Shown: in pieces, positions 16,201-24,965 of the stretch
How positions within the stretch are numbered: the first letter of the stretch is position 1
How the letters are laid out: every line of letters starts with the position of its first letter
Assembly: GCA_018828385.1 (NCBI GenBank)
Contig: JAHJVE010000023.1
Span: forward strand, 496,001-560,000
DNA from: Gammaproteobacteria bacterium
GTDB lineage: Bacteria > Pseudomonadota > Gammaproteobacteria > Burkholderiales > Rhodocyclaceae
Direction: 5' to 3'
Length of the DNA stretch: 64,000 bases
Translations under genes and position numbers: made by a program
The notes under the pieces: generated by a model
What the model was told of the DNA's origin: nothing
What the model saw: only the letters and a program-made list of their open reading frames with translations
Databases searched by the model: none

Positions 16201-18918
16201 ATGTTGGAACAGCACTATTTAACCTCGCTTTTTGAGCCGAAATCGGTTGCAGTCATCGGTGCATCAGACCGTGAAAATTCGGTCGGCAACATCATCTTCA
16301 AGAACATCCTGAGCTCGGGTTACAAAGGCCGCCTGTACGCCATCAACCCCAAGCACGACACGATTCAGGGTCAGCCAAGTTACAAATCGATCGAGGAAAT
16401 CGGCGCCCGCGTCGAAATGGCGGTCATCGCCACCCGCCCGCAGACCGTTCCGCAACTGATCGAACAATGCGGCCGTAGCGGTGTGCGCAACGCCATCGTC
16501 ATCGCCTCGGGCTTTTCCGAAGCCGGCCACATTGGCGCCGCCCTCGAACGCAAGGTCATGGAAATTGCCCGTTCCTACAACGTGCGCATCCTCGGCCCCA
16601 ACTGCCTCGGCATCATCCGCCCCGATCTCGGCCTCAACGCCACGTTCACCAAGATCACTGCCGCCCCCGGCAATCTCGCCCTCGTCTCGCAGTCCGGCGC
16701 CATGTGTTCCGCCGTGCTCGACTGGGCCAAGGCCAATCAGGTCGGCTTCTCGTCGGTCATTTCCATCGGCATGACGGCCGACGTCGATTTCGGCGAAATC
16801 CTCGACTACCTGATCTACGACAGCCGCACCCACTACATCCTGATGTACGTCGAAGGCATCCGCAACGCCCGCCGCTTCATGAGCGCCCTGCGTTCCGCTG
16901 CCCGCATCAAGCCGATCATCCTGCTCAAGGCCGGCCGCCACGAAGCCGGCGCCGCTGCAACAGCCATGCACTCGGGCATGGCTGCCGTCTCCGACACCGT
17001 CTTCGACGCCGCCGTCCGGCGCGCCGGCGTAGTTCGCGTGCAAAACGTCGGCCAGCTCTTCTACGCCGCCAAGGCGCTGGCCTCCAAGTTCCGCCCGCTC
17101 GGCAACCGCCTCGCCATCATCACCAACGGTGGCGGGCCGGGCGCCATGGCCGCCGACCGGGCTGGCGACATGGGCATTCCGCTGGCCGAACTGAGCAATG
17201 AAACGATGGCCATCCTCAACAAGGAGATGCCCACCAACTGGTCGCACAGCAACCCCATCGACATCGGCGGCGACGCCACGCCGGAACGCTACCGCGACGC
17301 CATCATGGCCGTCACCCACGACCCCAACGTGGACAGCACCCTGGTCATGCTCTCGCCGCAGGCGATGACCGACCCGCTGGCTGTCGCCCAGGCCATCATC
17401 GAAGTCGCCGACAAGCTCAACCGCTCGCTGATCTGCTGCTGGATGGGCGAAGACCAGGTGCGCGAAGCGCGCAACTTGCTCGAAAACGCCGGCATCCCGG
17501 CCTTCCGCATGCCGGAAACCGCCATCGAGCTGTTCCACCACATTTCCAAGTACTACCGCAACCAGAAGCTCCTGCTCCAGACGCCGGAACCGACCCGCCA
17601 GCACGGCCGGCCGGAAGCCGAAGGCGCCAAGATGCTGATCGAGGCGCTGCTCGCCGAACGCCGCAAGGTGCTCTCCGAAATGGAATCGAAGGCCATCCTG
17701 CGCGCCTTCAAGGTGCCGGTCGCCCAAACCATGGTTGCCCGCACGGCAACCGAAGCCCTGCTGCTCGCCGAGCAGATCGGTTTCCCGATCGCCATGAAGG
17801 TCGATTCGCCGGACCTGCCGCACAAGTCCGACGCCGGCGGCGTCCGCCTCAACATCACCAATGCACCGGCCGTCCGCAACGCCTACCACGACATCATCGA
17901 CACCGTGCAGAAACGGCACCCGAGCGCCAAGATCAACGGCGTCTCGATCGAGCCTTTCCTGTCCCGCCCGAACGGCCGCGAAGTCATGATCGGCGTCTTC
18001 CGCGATCCGATTTTCGGGCCGGTCATCACCTTTGGCGCCGGCGGCTTCGATGTCGAAATCTTCTCCGACCGTTCCGTCGCCCTACCGCCGCTCAACGAAT
18101 TCCTGGCCAAGGATCTCATCGATTCGACGCGTGCCTCGTTGATCCTCGACCAGTTCCACAACATGCCGCCGGTCGACCGCGCCGCCCTCAAGGAAGTGCT
18201 GCTGTGCATTTCCGAAATGGTCTGCGAACTGCCGTGGATCCAGGAACTCGACCTCAACCCGCTGATCGTCGACGAAAACGGTGCCATCGCGGCCGATGCG
18301 CGCATCGTCATCGACCATGCCGCCAACGCTTCGGGCGACCGCTACGCCCACATGTCGATCTACCCGTATCCGATCCATCTCGTTCAGGAATGGCAGATGA
18401 ACGACGGCAAGGTCGTCACCATCCGCCCGATCCGCCCGGAAGATGCCGACATGGAGCAGGCGTTCGTCAAGGCCATGTCCGACGAATCGCGCTACTACCG
18501 CTTCATGGATACCCTGCGCGAACTGACACAGACCATGCTGGTCCGCTTCACGCAGATCGACTACGACCGCGAAATGGCGCTGGTTGCGACGATCAGCAAG
18601 GCGGTCGACGATAACGTCGACGACGTGGATCCGACCGAACTCCAGATCGGTGTGGCCCGCTACGTCGTCAATCCCGACGGCGAGTCGGTCGAGTTTGCGC
18701 TGGCCGTCGGCGACGACTGGCAGAAGTGCGGCGTCGGCCGCAAGCTCATGACGGCGCTCATCGAATGCGCCCGCATGAAAGGCTACCGCGCCGTGGTCGG
18801 CGACGTGCTGTCGACCAACTCCAAGATGTTCCGCCTGATGAGCAGCCTCGGCTTCACCATCCATCCGCACCCCGACGACACCGCTGTCAAGCGCGTCGTC
18901 AAGCCGCTGACCGGTTAA
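16201..18918 (+). CDS. Bifunctional ADP-forming acyl-CoA synthetase / GNAT acetyltransferase (Pat-like)
   Basis: A 905-residue multidomain protein of the Pat/PatZ (YfiQ) type, which in enterics acetylates lysines of acetyl-CoA synthetase and other proteins. The CoA-binding domain comes first (SVAVIGASDRENSVGN), then the ligase-CoA domain with NGGGPGAMAADRAGDMG. An ATP-grasp domain follows (about 490-720, LPHKSDAGGVRLNI). A C-terminal GNAT domain (about 735-905) has the acetyl-CoA loop VGRKLMTALIECAR. A His is kept at the position of the catalytic phospho-His (ATAMHSGMAAVSD), whereas many Pat proteins have lost it. The synthetase half may therefore still be active, though I cannot confirm this. 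It stands alone, with a strong terminator after it. Confidence 0.92.
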   Translation: MLEQHYLTSLFEPKSVAVIGASDRENSVGNIIFKNILSSGYKGRLYAINPKHDTIQGQPSYKSIEEIGARVEMAVIATRPQTVPQLIEQCGRSGVRNAIVIASGFSEAGHIGAALERKVMEIARSYNVRILGPNCLGIIRPDLGLNATFTKITAAPGNLALVSQSGAMCSAVLDWAKANQVGFSSVISIGMTADVDFGEILDYLIYDSRTHYILMYVEGIRNARRFMSALRSAARIKPIILLKAGRHEAGAAATAMHSGMAAVSDTVFDAAVRRAGVVRVQNVGQLFYAAKALASKFRPLGNRLAIITNGGGPGAMAADRAGDMGIPLAELSNETMAILNKEMPTNWSHSNPIDIGGDATPERYRDAIMAVTHDPNVDSTLVMLSPQAMTDPLAVAQAIIEVADKLNRSLICCWMGEDQVREARNLLENAGIPAFRMPETAIELFHHISKYYRNQKLLLQTPEPTRQHGRPEAEGAKMLIEALLAERRKVLSEMESKAILRAFKVPVAQTMVARTATEALLLAEQIGFPIAMKVDSPDLPHKSDAGGVRLNITNAPAVRNAYHDIIDTVQKRHPSAKINGVSIEPFLSRPNGREVMIGVFRDPIFGPVITFGAGGFDVEIFSDRSVALPPLNEFLAKDLIDSTRASLILDQFHNMPPVDRAALKEVLLCISEMVCELPWIQELDLNPLIVDENGAIAADARIVIDHAANASGDRYAHMSIYPYPIHLVQEWQMNDGKVVTIRPIRPEDADMEQAFVKAMSDESRYYRFMDTLRELTQTMLVRFTQIDYDREMALVATISKAVDDNVDDVDPTELQIGVARYVVNPDGESVEFALAVGDDWQKCGVGRKLMTALIECARMKGYRAVVGDVLSTNSKMFRLMSSLGFTIHPHPDDTAVKRVVKPLTG

Positions 18919-18953
18919 TCACCTGCGCCGGCTGGTCCGGCTCGCAGGCAAAC

Positions 18954-18981
18954 AAAAAGCCGGTCGATGACCGGCTTTTTT
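18954..18981. terminator. Bidirectional terminator between pat-like gene and DUF3460 gene
   Basis: Near-perfect palindrome AAAAAGCCGGTC, GAT, GACCGGCTTTTTT, with T/A runs on both sides. Confidence 0.9.
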
Positions 18982-19003
18982 AACGACTGGATTTCGGCAG
19001 CGA

Positions 19004-19213
19004 TTATTCGCCGAAGAAATTCACATCGTAGGGATATGGCTTCTGCGCCACCTTCGAGCTGGCATTGCGTGCCGAGCTGTCGACATCCTGCTTCTTGTCC
19101 CACCACAGGGCGCGACCGGCTTTCTGGTCGTCGACCCACTGCGGATTCTTTTCGAGTTGCTCGTTCATCCAGGTCTGGTGATCGGACACGTAGCTGGTGT
19201 TCACTTCCGCCAT
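19004..19213 (-). CDS. DUF3460 small protein
   Basis: A 69-residue acidic protein with no signal peptide or membrane segment. The family-like stretch is SDHQTWMNEQLEKNPQWVDD, followed by AGRALWWDKK. The C-terminus PYPYDVNFFGE extends beyond the core. DUF3460 is a small uncharacterised family of about 60 residues in betaproteobacteria. It is monocistronic and convergent with the Pat-like gene over a shared terminator. No function can be assigned. Confidence 0.8.
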   Translation of the reverse strand: MAEVNTSYVSDHQTWMNEQLEKNPQWVDDQKAGRALWWDKKQDVDSSARNASSKVAQKPYPYDVNFFGE

Positions 19214-19317
19214 TTCGCTGCTTCCTCAAGATATTCAAGACGATGCCGCGATTCTAGCACGCCACTCATGGCCCACGAGATGGCTCCCTGAATTCTCGAC
19301 TGAAGATAACAAGGGGT

Positions 19318-19331
19318 TTGATCTGGATCAG
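19318..19331 (+). promoter_or_regulatory. FNR/ANR-like box and promoter upstream of octaheme cytochrome gene
   Basis: TTGATCTGGATCAG matches the anaerobic regulator consensus TTGAT-N4-ATCAA at all but the last base. A -10-like TAATAT at 19350-19355 puts the box centre near -38 to -41, the class II activation position. This suggests oxygen-limited activation of the downstream cytochrome pair. Confidence 0.7.
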
Positions 19332-19449
19332 AGGTATATTAAATATTGCTAATATTGTTTACCAAAGTAGTAGCTGCAAGCCTGCGAGTAATCATGGCTC
19401 TGATCCTAGAGAGATCATCCATTCTGCAATAACTGGAGGAGACTAGATA

Positions 19450-21075
19450 ATGGATCATTTACGCAGGCTTATTGGAGCAGCCTTGCTGGGAGCGGCATTG
19501 CTCGCTCAGGCAGCGGAAGGACCGGTGCCGCCACCGGCCATTGGCAAGGCTGAAATATCAAGTTCGACAACCGATCACAGCAAGCTCGAGGCATTGAAAG
19601 GGCCATTCAAGACCGGCCCGGAAGTAACCAAGGCTTGCCTGTCCTGCCACAACACGGCCGGACATCAGGTGATGAAGAGTATTCACTGGACTTGGGAAAC
19701 GAAGAGCCCGACCACCGGCAAGACCCTAGGCAAGAAATGGGCAGCCAATAATTTCTGCGGCTCGCCCCTTTCCAACGAAACGCGCTGCACCAGTTGCCAC
19801 GCCGGCTATGGCTGGACAGACAAGAATTTCGATTTCACCAACCAGGACAACGTCGATTGCCTGGCCTGCCATGACACCACGGGCACCTACAAGAAATTCG
19901 GCCCCGACGGCGGCCACCCGCTCTATGCGGACCGGGAGTTCGAGCCGATGGAAGGCCCGCCCGGCAAAAAACTGTTCAAGGCGCCCGACCTCACGAAGAT
20001 CGCCCAGCATGTCGGCCAGCCCGGGCGTGCCAACTGCGGCGCCTGCCACTTCAACGGTGGTGGTGGCGATGCGGTCAAGCACGGCGACCTCGATTCGTCG
20101 CTGAAGAATCCGTCGCGCGAACTTGATGTGCACATGGCCAAGGATGGCGCCAACATGGTCTGCGCCGACTGCCATACCTTCAACGCGCACCAGCCCTCGG
20201 GCAGCCGTTACGCCGCGACAGCCAAGGACAAGCACGGTTTCGACCTGCCCAAGGACGATCACAACCACGCCACTTGCGAGTCCTGTCACGGCTTCACGCC
20301 GCACAAGGAAGCCAAGATCAACAACCACACCGACAAGGTGGCCTGCCAGACCTGCCATATCCCGGAATTCGCGCGCGGCGGCATCGCCACCAAGTTGCTG
20401 TGGGACTGGTCTACAGCCGGCAAGATGGGGCCGGATGGCAAACCGCTGTTCATCAAGGACGACCATGGCCACCTGAAATACTCGGCCGCCAAGGGCGATT
20501 TCAAATATGGTGAAAACGTCCGCCCCGAGTACAAGTGGTACAACGGCATCGTCCATCCGGTCACCATCACCGACAAGATCGACGACAGCAAGGTTCTCGA
20601 ACTCAATCGCGTCGAAGGCTCGGCCAGCGACCCGAACGCCCGCATCTGGCCGTTCAAGGTAATGCGCGGCAAGCAGGCTTACGACACCGAGAACAAGACA
20701 CTGGTGGTCAACCATGTTTTCGGGGATGACGACACCGCGCTCTGGAAGCACTACGACTATGCCAAGTCGATCAAGGCGGGGATGGAGTATGCCGGCCTGC
20801 CCTACAGCGGCAAGTTCGGCTTCATCGAGACACAGATGAACTGGTTCATCACCCATATGGTCGCGCCGAAAGAGAAGGCCGTGCCTTGCCAGGAATGTCA
20901 CACCCGGGCAGCCGATGGCCGCCTGAGCGCGATCACCGACATCTACCTGCCGGGCCGCGACAGCAACCAACTGGTCGACCTGTTTGGCGGACTGGCCATC
21001 GCCGGCGCCATCGGTGGCGGCCTGCTCCACGGCATCGTCCGTATCCTCAGCCGCCGCAAGGAGAATGCAAAATGA
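19450..21075 (+). CDS. Octaheme tetrathionate-reductase-family c-type cytochrome
   Basis: A 541-residue exported multiheme cytochrome. A signal peptide covers residues 1-22. Eight CxxCH heme sites are present: CLSCH, CTSCH, CLACH, CGACH, CADCH, CESCH, CQTCH and, after a gap of about 180 residues, CQECH. The spacing fits the octaheme tetrathionate reductase (OTR) group, which reduces tetrathionate, nitrite and hydroxylamine in vitro. A C-terminal hydrophobic segment (FGGLAIAGAIGGGLLHGI) followed by Arg/Lys-rich residues anchors it to the inner membrane, unlike soluble Shewanella OTR. GGAGGA lies upstream of the start. The next gene, a cytochrome b, overlaps its stop and probably feeds it quinol electrons. 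The physiological substrate is unknown. Confidence 0.92.
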   Translation: MDHLRRLIGAALLGAALLAQAAEGPVPPPAIGKAEISSSTTDHSKLEALKGPFKTGPEVTKACLSCHNTAGHQVMKSIHWTWETKSPTTGKTLGKKWAANNFCGSPLSNETRCTSCHAGYGWTDKNFDFTNQDNVDCLACHDTTGTYKKFGPDGGHPLYADREFEPMEGPPGKKLFKAPDLTKIAQHVGQPGRANCGACHFNGGGGDAVKHGDLDSSLKNPSRELDVHMAKDGANMVCADCHTFNAHQPSGSRYAATAKDKHGFDLPKDDHNHATCESCHGFTPHKEAKINNHTDKVACQTCHIPEFARGGIATKLLWDWSTAGKMGPDGKPLFIKDDHGHLKYSAAKGDFKYGENVRPEYKWYNGIVHPVTITDKIDDSKVLELNRVEGSASDPNARIWPFKVMRGKQAYDTENKTLVVNHVFGDDDTALWKHYDYAKSIKAGMEYAGLPYSGKFGFIETQMNWFITHMVAPKEKAVPCQECHTRAADGRLSAITDIYLPGRDSNQLVDLFGGLAIAGAIGGGLLHGIVRILSRRKENAK

Positions 21076-21680
21076 GCGAACGCATCTACATCTACAAGCG
21101 CTACGAGCGTTTCTGGCACTGGTCGCAGGCCCTGCTCATCATCGTCATGATGATCACCGGCTTCGAGGTCCACGGCAGCTACCTGCTGCTCGGCTTCAAG
21201 AAAGCCGTGCAACTGCATAGCCTGGCGGCCTGGACGCTGCTCACCCTGTGGGCCTTCACCATCTTCTGGCAATTCACCACCGGCGAATGGCGGCAATACC
21301 TGCCTTCGCTGAAGAATGTCGGGGCGATGATCAAGTACTACACGGTCGGCATTTTCACCAACGCGCCGCATCCCTTCCACAAGACCGTTTCGCAAAAGCA
21401 CAACCCGCTGCAACGCCTTGCCTACCTGGCGCTGCTCGCCTTCATTTCACCGCTGATCTGGGGCACCGGCATCTTCTACCTGTTCTACGGTGACTGGGCG
21501 CGGCTGGGCATCGACCAGAGCCTGTCGCTGGAAACGGTGGCCGTGCTGCATACGCTCGGCGCCTACATGATCACCGCCTTCTTCTTCATCCACGTCTATC
21601 TGACGACCACCGGTCACACCGTCTTTGCCCACATCAAGGCGATGATCACCGGCTGGGAGGAAGTCGACGAAAAGCACTGA
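21072..21680 (+). CDS. Cytochrome b561-type membrane subunit for octaheme cytochrome
   Basis: A 202-residue integral membrane cytochrome b with about four transmembrane helices. Histidines that can ligate two b hemes occur in ERFWHWSQALL, LHSLAAWTLL, AVLHTLGAYM and FFIHVYLTTTGH. It starts in an ATGA overlap with the octaheme cytochrome, so translation is coupled. Such two-gene units move electrons from the quinol pool through the di-heme b subunit to the periplasmic multiheme partner. A strong terminator follows, so the unit ends here and the cyd genes have their own promoter. Confidence 0.9.
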   Translation: MSERIYIYKRYERFWHWSQALLIIVMMITGFEVHGSYLLLGFKKAVQLHSLAAWTLLTLWAFTIFWQFTTGEWRQYLPSLKNVGAMIKYYTVGIFTNAPHPFHKTVSQKHNPLQRLAYLALLAFISPLIWGTGIFYLFYGDWARLGIDQSLSLETVAVLHTLGAYMITAFFFIHVYLTTTGHTVFAHIKAMITGWEEVDEKH

Positions 21681-21705
21681 ATATTCCGGCAAGAACTTGC
21701 GTTTT

Positions 21706-21733
21706 GGGCGGAGCCAGTCTCCGCCCTTTTTTT
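21706..21733 (+). terminator. Terminator of octaheme cytochrome / cytochrome b unit
   Basis: GGGCGGAG, CCAGT, CTCCGCCC followed by seven T. Confidence 0.92.
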
Positions 21734-21765
21734 GTCCACGACGCCGGCAACCGGGTGCTGCCCGG

Positions 21766-21804
21766 TTTCCATTTTTGGCCTTTTTTCCGGTTGACCGTAG
21801 CAAT
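21766..21804 (+). repeat. Interspersed repeat copy 6 (intergenic, strong)
   Basis: Reads TTTCCATTTTTGGCC, then a T run and CCGGTTGACCGTAGCAA. A second small hairpin (ACCGGG, TGCT, GCCCGGT at about 21750-21766) abuts its 5' side. Confidence 0.85.
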
Positions 21805-21977
21805 GGCCGATTGCCCCGGTGCGCCAGGGACAAGCATCGCCCCCTGCCAGTATTGGCAGACACCACCGCCAAATACGGCAACACATCCTCTGAAAAGTAG
21901 GCGAATCGCCCCCGCGACCGAATGTCGCACCCATTCCATCTCATTGATCGAACGGCAAATTATTTCGGGATGAGGGC

Positions 21978-21993
21978 TGGCACGAGTCTTGAT
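21978..21993 (+). promoter_or_regulatory. Possible sigma-54-like or FNR-like site upstream of cydP
   Basis: TGGCACGAGTCTTGAT matches the -24 element TGGCACG, with the -12 region as TTGA instead of TTGC. It lies 36 bases before the cydP ATG. The overlapping TTGATAAGTAAATA could instead be a half-conserved FNR box. Either reading is tentative. Confidence 0.3.
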
Positions 21994-22029
21994 AAGTAAA
22001 TACTGATATTTCTATCCCGACTACGTCCG

Positions 22030-22230
22030 ATGCCCCGCAATCCTGTCAATCTTCGCCACGAACTTACCCTCCTCGTGATCATCAAGCTGATGGTGATCAT
22101 TGGCCTGTGGTGGGCTTTCGTGCGCGATGCAAAAGTCGAGGTGGATAGCGAGCGGATTGCCACGCATCTCTCGGCACCGGCCGTAGCAGCCAGCCCAACT
22201 CATCACACAGGAAACTCCCATGTTCAGTGA
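22030..22230 (+). CDS. cydP: CydP-type small subunit of cytochrome bd oxidase
   Basis: A 66-residue single-pass membrane protein. One helix covers about residues 13-32 ([20 protein letters not shown]). It is preceded by a short basic N-terminus and followed by a polar tail. Its position directly in front of cydA with an 11-base overlap, and the LWWAFVRD motif, match the CydP group of small cyd-operon proteins, which bind and stabilise the oxidase. The tail beyond residue 45 (Ala/Pro/His-rich) is longer than I would expect and may be poorly conserved. Confidence 0.8.
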   Translation: MPRNPVNLRHELTLLVIIKLMVIIGLWWAFVRDAKVEVDSERIATHLSAPAVAASPTHHTGNSHVQ

Positions 22231-23776
22231 GCAACTCGTCGACCTGTCGCGCCTGCAGTTCGCCGTCACCGCGATGTACCACTTCCTTTTCGTGCCGCTG
22301 ACCATCGGCATGACCTGGATCCTGGTCATCATGGAAGCGGTCTATGTCATGACCGGCAATCAGATTTACAAGGATATGACCCGCTTCTGGGGCAAGCTTT
22401 TCGGCATCAACTTCGCGCTCGGCGTCACCACCGGCATCACCATGGAGTTCCAGTTCGGCACTAACTGGGCCTACTACTCGCACTACGTCGGCGACATTTT
22501 CGGAGCGCCGCTGGCCATCGAGGGGCTGATGGCCTTCTTCCTCGAATCGACCTTCATCGGCCTGTTCTTCTTCGGCTGGGATCGCCTGTCGCGCCGCCAG
22601 CACCTGCTGGTCACCATCCTCATGGCCGTCGGCACCAATCTCTCGGCCCTGTGGATCCTGATCGCCAATGGCTGGATGCAGAACCCGGTCGGCGCCGAAT
22701 TCAGTTACGTGACGATGCGCATGGAGATGGTCGATTTCTGGGCCGTCCTGTTCAATGCCGACGCCCAGGCCAAGTTCGTCCATACCGTCTCGGCCGGCTA
22801 CGTCACGGGCGCCATGTTCGTCCTCTCGATCTCGGCCTTCTACCTGCTGCGTGGCCGTGACGTCGAGTTCGCCAAAAAGAGTTTCCGCATCGCCGCCGCC
22901 TTCGGCTTCGCGTCCATCTGCTCGGTCATCGTCCTCGGCGACGAATCCGGTTACACCGTCGGCGAAGCCCAGCAGACCAAGCTGGCCGCCATGGAAGCGA
23001 TGTGGGAAACCGAACCGGCACCGGCCGGCTTCAACCTGATCGCCATCCCCAACGAAGCCGAAATGAAGAACGACTTCGCCATCGAAATTCCCTGGGTCAT
23101 GGGCATCATTGGCACCCGTTCGCTCGACAAGCAGATCCCCGGCATCAAGGAAATCCGCGAGAAGAACCGCGAGCGCATCCTTTCCGGCATGGAAGGCGTC
23201 ACCGCCCTCGAAGCGCTGCGCAAGGATCCGGCCGACGCTGCCATGAAAGCCCGTTTCGAGGAACACAAGGCGGATCTCGGCTTTGGCCTGCTACTGAAGA
23301 AATACGTCGCCGACGTTCGCCAATCGACCCCGGAAATCATCGAAAAAGCCGTCGCCGACACTATCCCGCGGGTTACGCCGCTGTTCTGGAGTTTCCGGAT
23401 CATGGTCGCCTTCGGCTTCCTGATGCTCGGTTTGTTCGGCGCGGCGCTGGTCTATTCGCTCAAAGGCAATTTCGCCGACAAACCTTGGCTCCTGCGTTCT
23501 GCCCTGTGGATGTTGCCGGTTCCCTGGCTGTCCTGCGAGCTGGGCTGGTTCGTGGCCGAGTACGGTCGGCAGCCGTGGACCATCTACGGCGTACTGCCCA
23601 CCCACATGTCGGTGTCGACGTTGTCGGTAAACAGCCTGTACGGCTCGCTGGCCGGCTTCATCGGCTTCTACACCGTGCTGCTCGTCGTCGAGATGTACCT
23701 GATGGTCAAGTTTGCCAAGCTCGGGCCGGGCAGCCTCGGCACCGGTCGCTATGACAACGAATACGCCCACGCCTGA
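22220..23776 (+). CDS. cydA: Cytochrome bd ubiquinol oxidase subunit I
   Basis: A 518-residue integral membrane subunit that carries hemes b558, b595 and d and oxidises quinol with high O2 affinity. Visible marks are the N-terminal heme ligand region [19 protein letters not shown] (His of helix I), the conserved GRQPW in [15 protein letters not shown], and the SVSTLSV region near the C-terminus. A short Q-loop lies around residues 270-390. Length is normal for this class (about 515-530). Translation starts within the end of cydP, with AGGA upstream of its ATG. It pairs with cydB 39 bases downstream. Confidence 0.96.
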   Translation: MFSEQLVDLSRLQFAVTAMYHFLFVPLTIGMTWILVIMEAVYVMTGNQIYKDMTRFWGKLFGINFALGVTTGITMEFQFGTNWAYYSHYVGDIFGAPLAIEGLMAFFLESTFIGLFFFGWDRLSRRQHLLVTILMAVGTNLSALWILIANGWMQNPVGAEFSYVTMRMEMVDFWAVLFNADAQAKFVHTVSAGYVTGAMFVLSISAFYLLRGRDVEFAKKSFRIAAAFGFASICSVIVLGDESGYTVGEAQQTKLAAMEAMWETEPAPAGFNLIAIPNEAEMKNDFAIEIPWVMGIIGTRSLDKQIPGIKEIREKNRERILSGMEGVTALEALRKDPADAAMKARFEEHKADLGFGLLLKKYVADVRQSTPEIIEKAVADTIPRVTPLFWSFRIMVAFGFLMLGLFGAALVYSLKGNFADKPWLLRSALWMLPVPWLSCELGWFVAEYGRQPWTIYGVLPTHMSVSTLSVNSLYGSLAGFIGFYTVLLVVEMYLMVKFAKLGPGSLGTGRYDNEYAHA

Positions 23777-23815
23777 GAAAACACGCGATGAAAACCCGAC
23801 TCACAAGGAAAGAAC

Positions 23816-24955
23816 ATGCTTGACTATCCAACCCTGAAAATCATCTGGTGGCTGCTGGTCGGCGTCCTGCTCATTGGCTTCGCCATCATGGACGGGCACG
23901 ACATGGGCGTCGGCACCCTGTTGCCTTTCGTCGGCAAGAACGACGTCGAACGGCGCGTCGTGATCAATACCGTCGGCCCGCACTGGGATGGCAACCAGGT
24001 CTGGTTCATCACCGGCGGCGGGGCCATTTTTGCCGCCTGGCCGCTGGTTTACGCCACCGCTTTCTCCGGCTTTTACTGGGCGATGCTCGCCGTGCTCTGG
24101 GCACTGTTTTTCCGTCCGGTCGGTTTCGATTACCGCAGCAAGATCGCCAACGCAACCTGGCGCAATACCTGGGACTGGGGTCTGTTCGTCGGTGGCGCCG
24201 TGCCGCCGCTGATCTTCGGCGTCGCCTTCGGCAACCTGTTTCAGGGCGTGCCCTTCAGCTTTGCCGACAACCTGATGTCGACCTACAGCGGCAGCTTCTG
24301 GGGTTTGCTCAATCCCTTCGCCCTGCTCTGCGGCGTGGTATCAACGGCGATGATCACCTTCCACGGAGCGATCTATTTGATGCATCGCACCGACGACGCG
24401 GTCTATCGCCGCAGCCGCACCGCCATGCTGATCTTCGGCGGGCTGCTGCTGGTCAGCTTCACTGCAGCCGGCATCTGGCTGTGGCAAGGCATCGAAGGCT
24501 ACGCCATCACCTCAACGGTGACCCCGGGCGCACTGCCCAATCCGCTCGACAAAACCGTGGTCCGCGAAGCCGGTGCCTGGCTGGCCAATTACGACCGCCA
24601 TCCCGCCACAATGCTCTTGCCGGTCCTCGCCTATGCCGGCGCCCTGACCGCCATGCTGCTCGCTGCCAACGGCGCAACGCTGGCCGCCTTCGTCGCCTCC
24701 TCGCTGGCCATCCTCGGCATCATCGGCACGGCCGGCGTCTCGCTCTTCCCGTTCATCATGCCCTCATCGAGCGACCTGCGTTCCAGCCTCACTGTCTGGG
24801 ACAGCGTTTCCAGCCAGTTGACGCTGAACATCATGCTCTGGGCAACCCTGATCTTCATGCCGCTCATCATTGTCTACACCAGCTGGGCATACAAGGTGAT
24901 GGCCGGCAAGGTCACCGCCGCCTACATCCGCGAAAACGAGCACGCCGCTTACTAA
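23816..24955 (+). CDS. cydB: Cytochrome bd ubiquinol oxidase subunit II
   Basis: A 379-residue multi-helix subunit that supports heme binding in CydA. The family signature is at the N-terminus: WWLLVGVLLIGFAIMDGHDM followed by GVGTLLPFVG. Another conserved block is GPHWDGNQVWFITGGGAIFAAWP. It is preceded by AAGGAAAG. Downstream, ten bases after the stop, comes an unexpected Rieske-type gene, then cydX. Confidence 0.96.
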   Translation: MLDYPTLKIIWWLLVGVLLIGFAIMDGHDMGVGTLLPFVGKNDVERRVVINTVGPHWDGNQVWFITGGGAIFAAWPLVYATAFSGFYWAMLAVLWALFFRPVGFDYRSKIANATWRNTWDWGLFVGGAVPPLIFGVAFGNLFQGVPFSFADNLMSTYSGSFWGLLNPFALLCGVVSTAMITFHGAIYLMHRTDDAVYRRSRTAMLIFGGLLLVSFTAAGIWLWQGIEGYAITSTVTPGALPNPLDKTVVREAGAWLANYDRHPATMLLPVLAYAGALTAMLLAANGATLAAFVASSLAILGIIGTAGVSLFPFIMPSSSDLRSSLTVWDSVSSQLTLNIMLWATLIFMPLIIVYTSWAYKVMAGKVTAAYIRENEHAAY

Positions 24956-24965
24956 GGAGTCTTCC

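Noticed and set aside
16264..17919. 551-residue minus-strand frame over the Pat-like gene
   Set aside because: A shadow frame; Gly/Val/Asp-rich without domain motifs.
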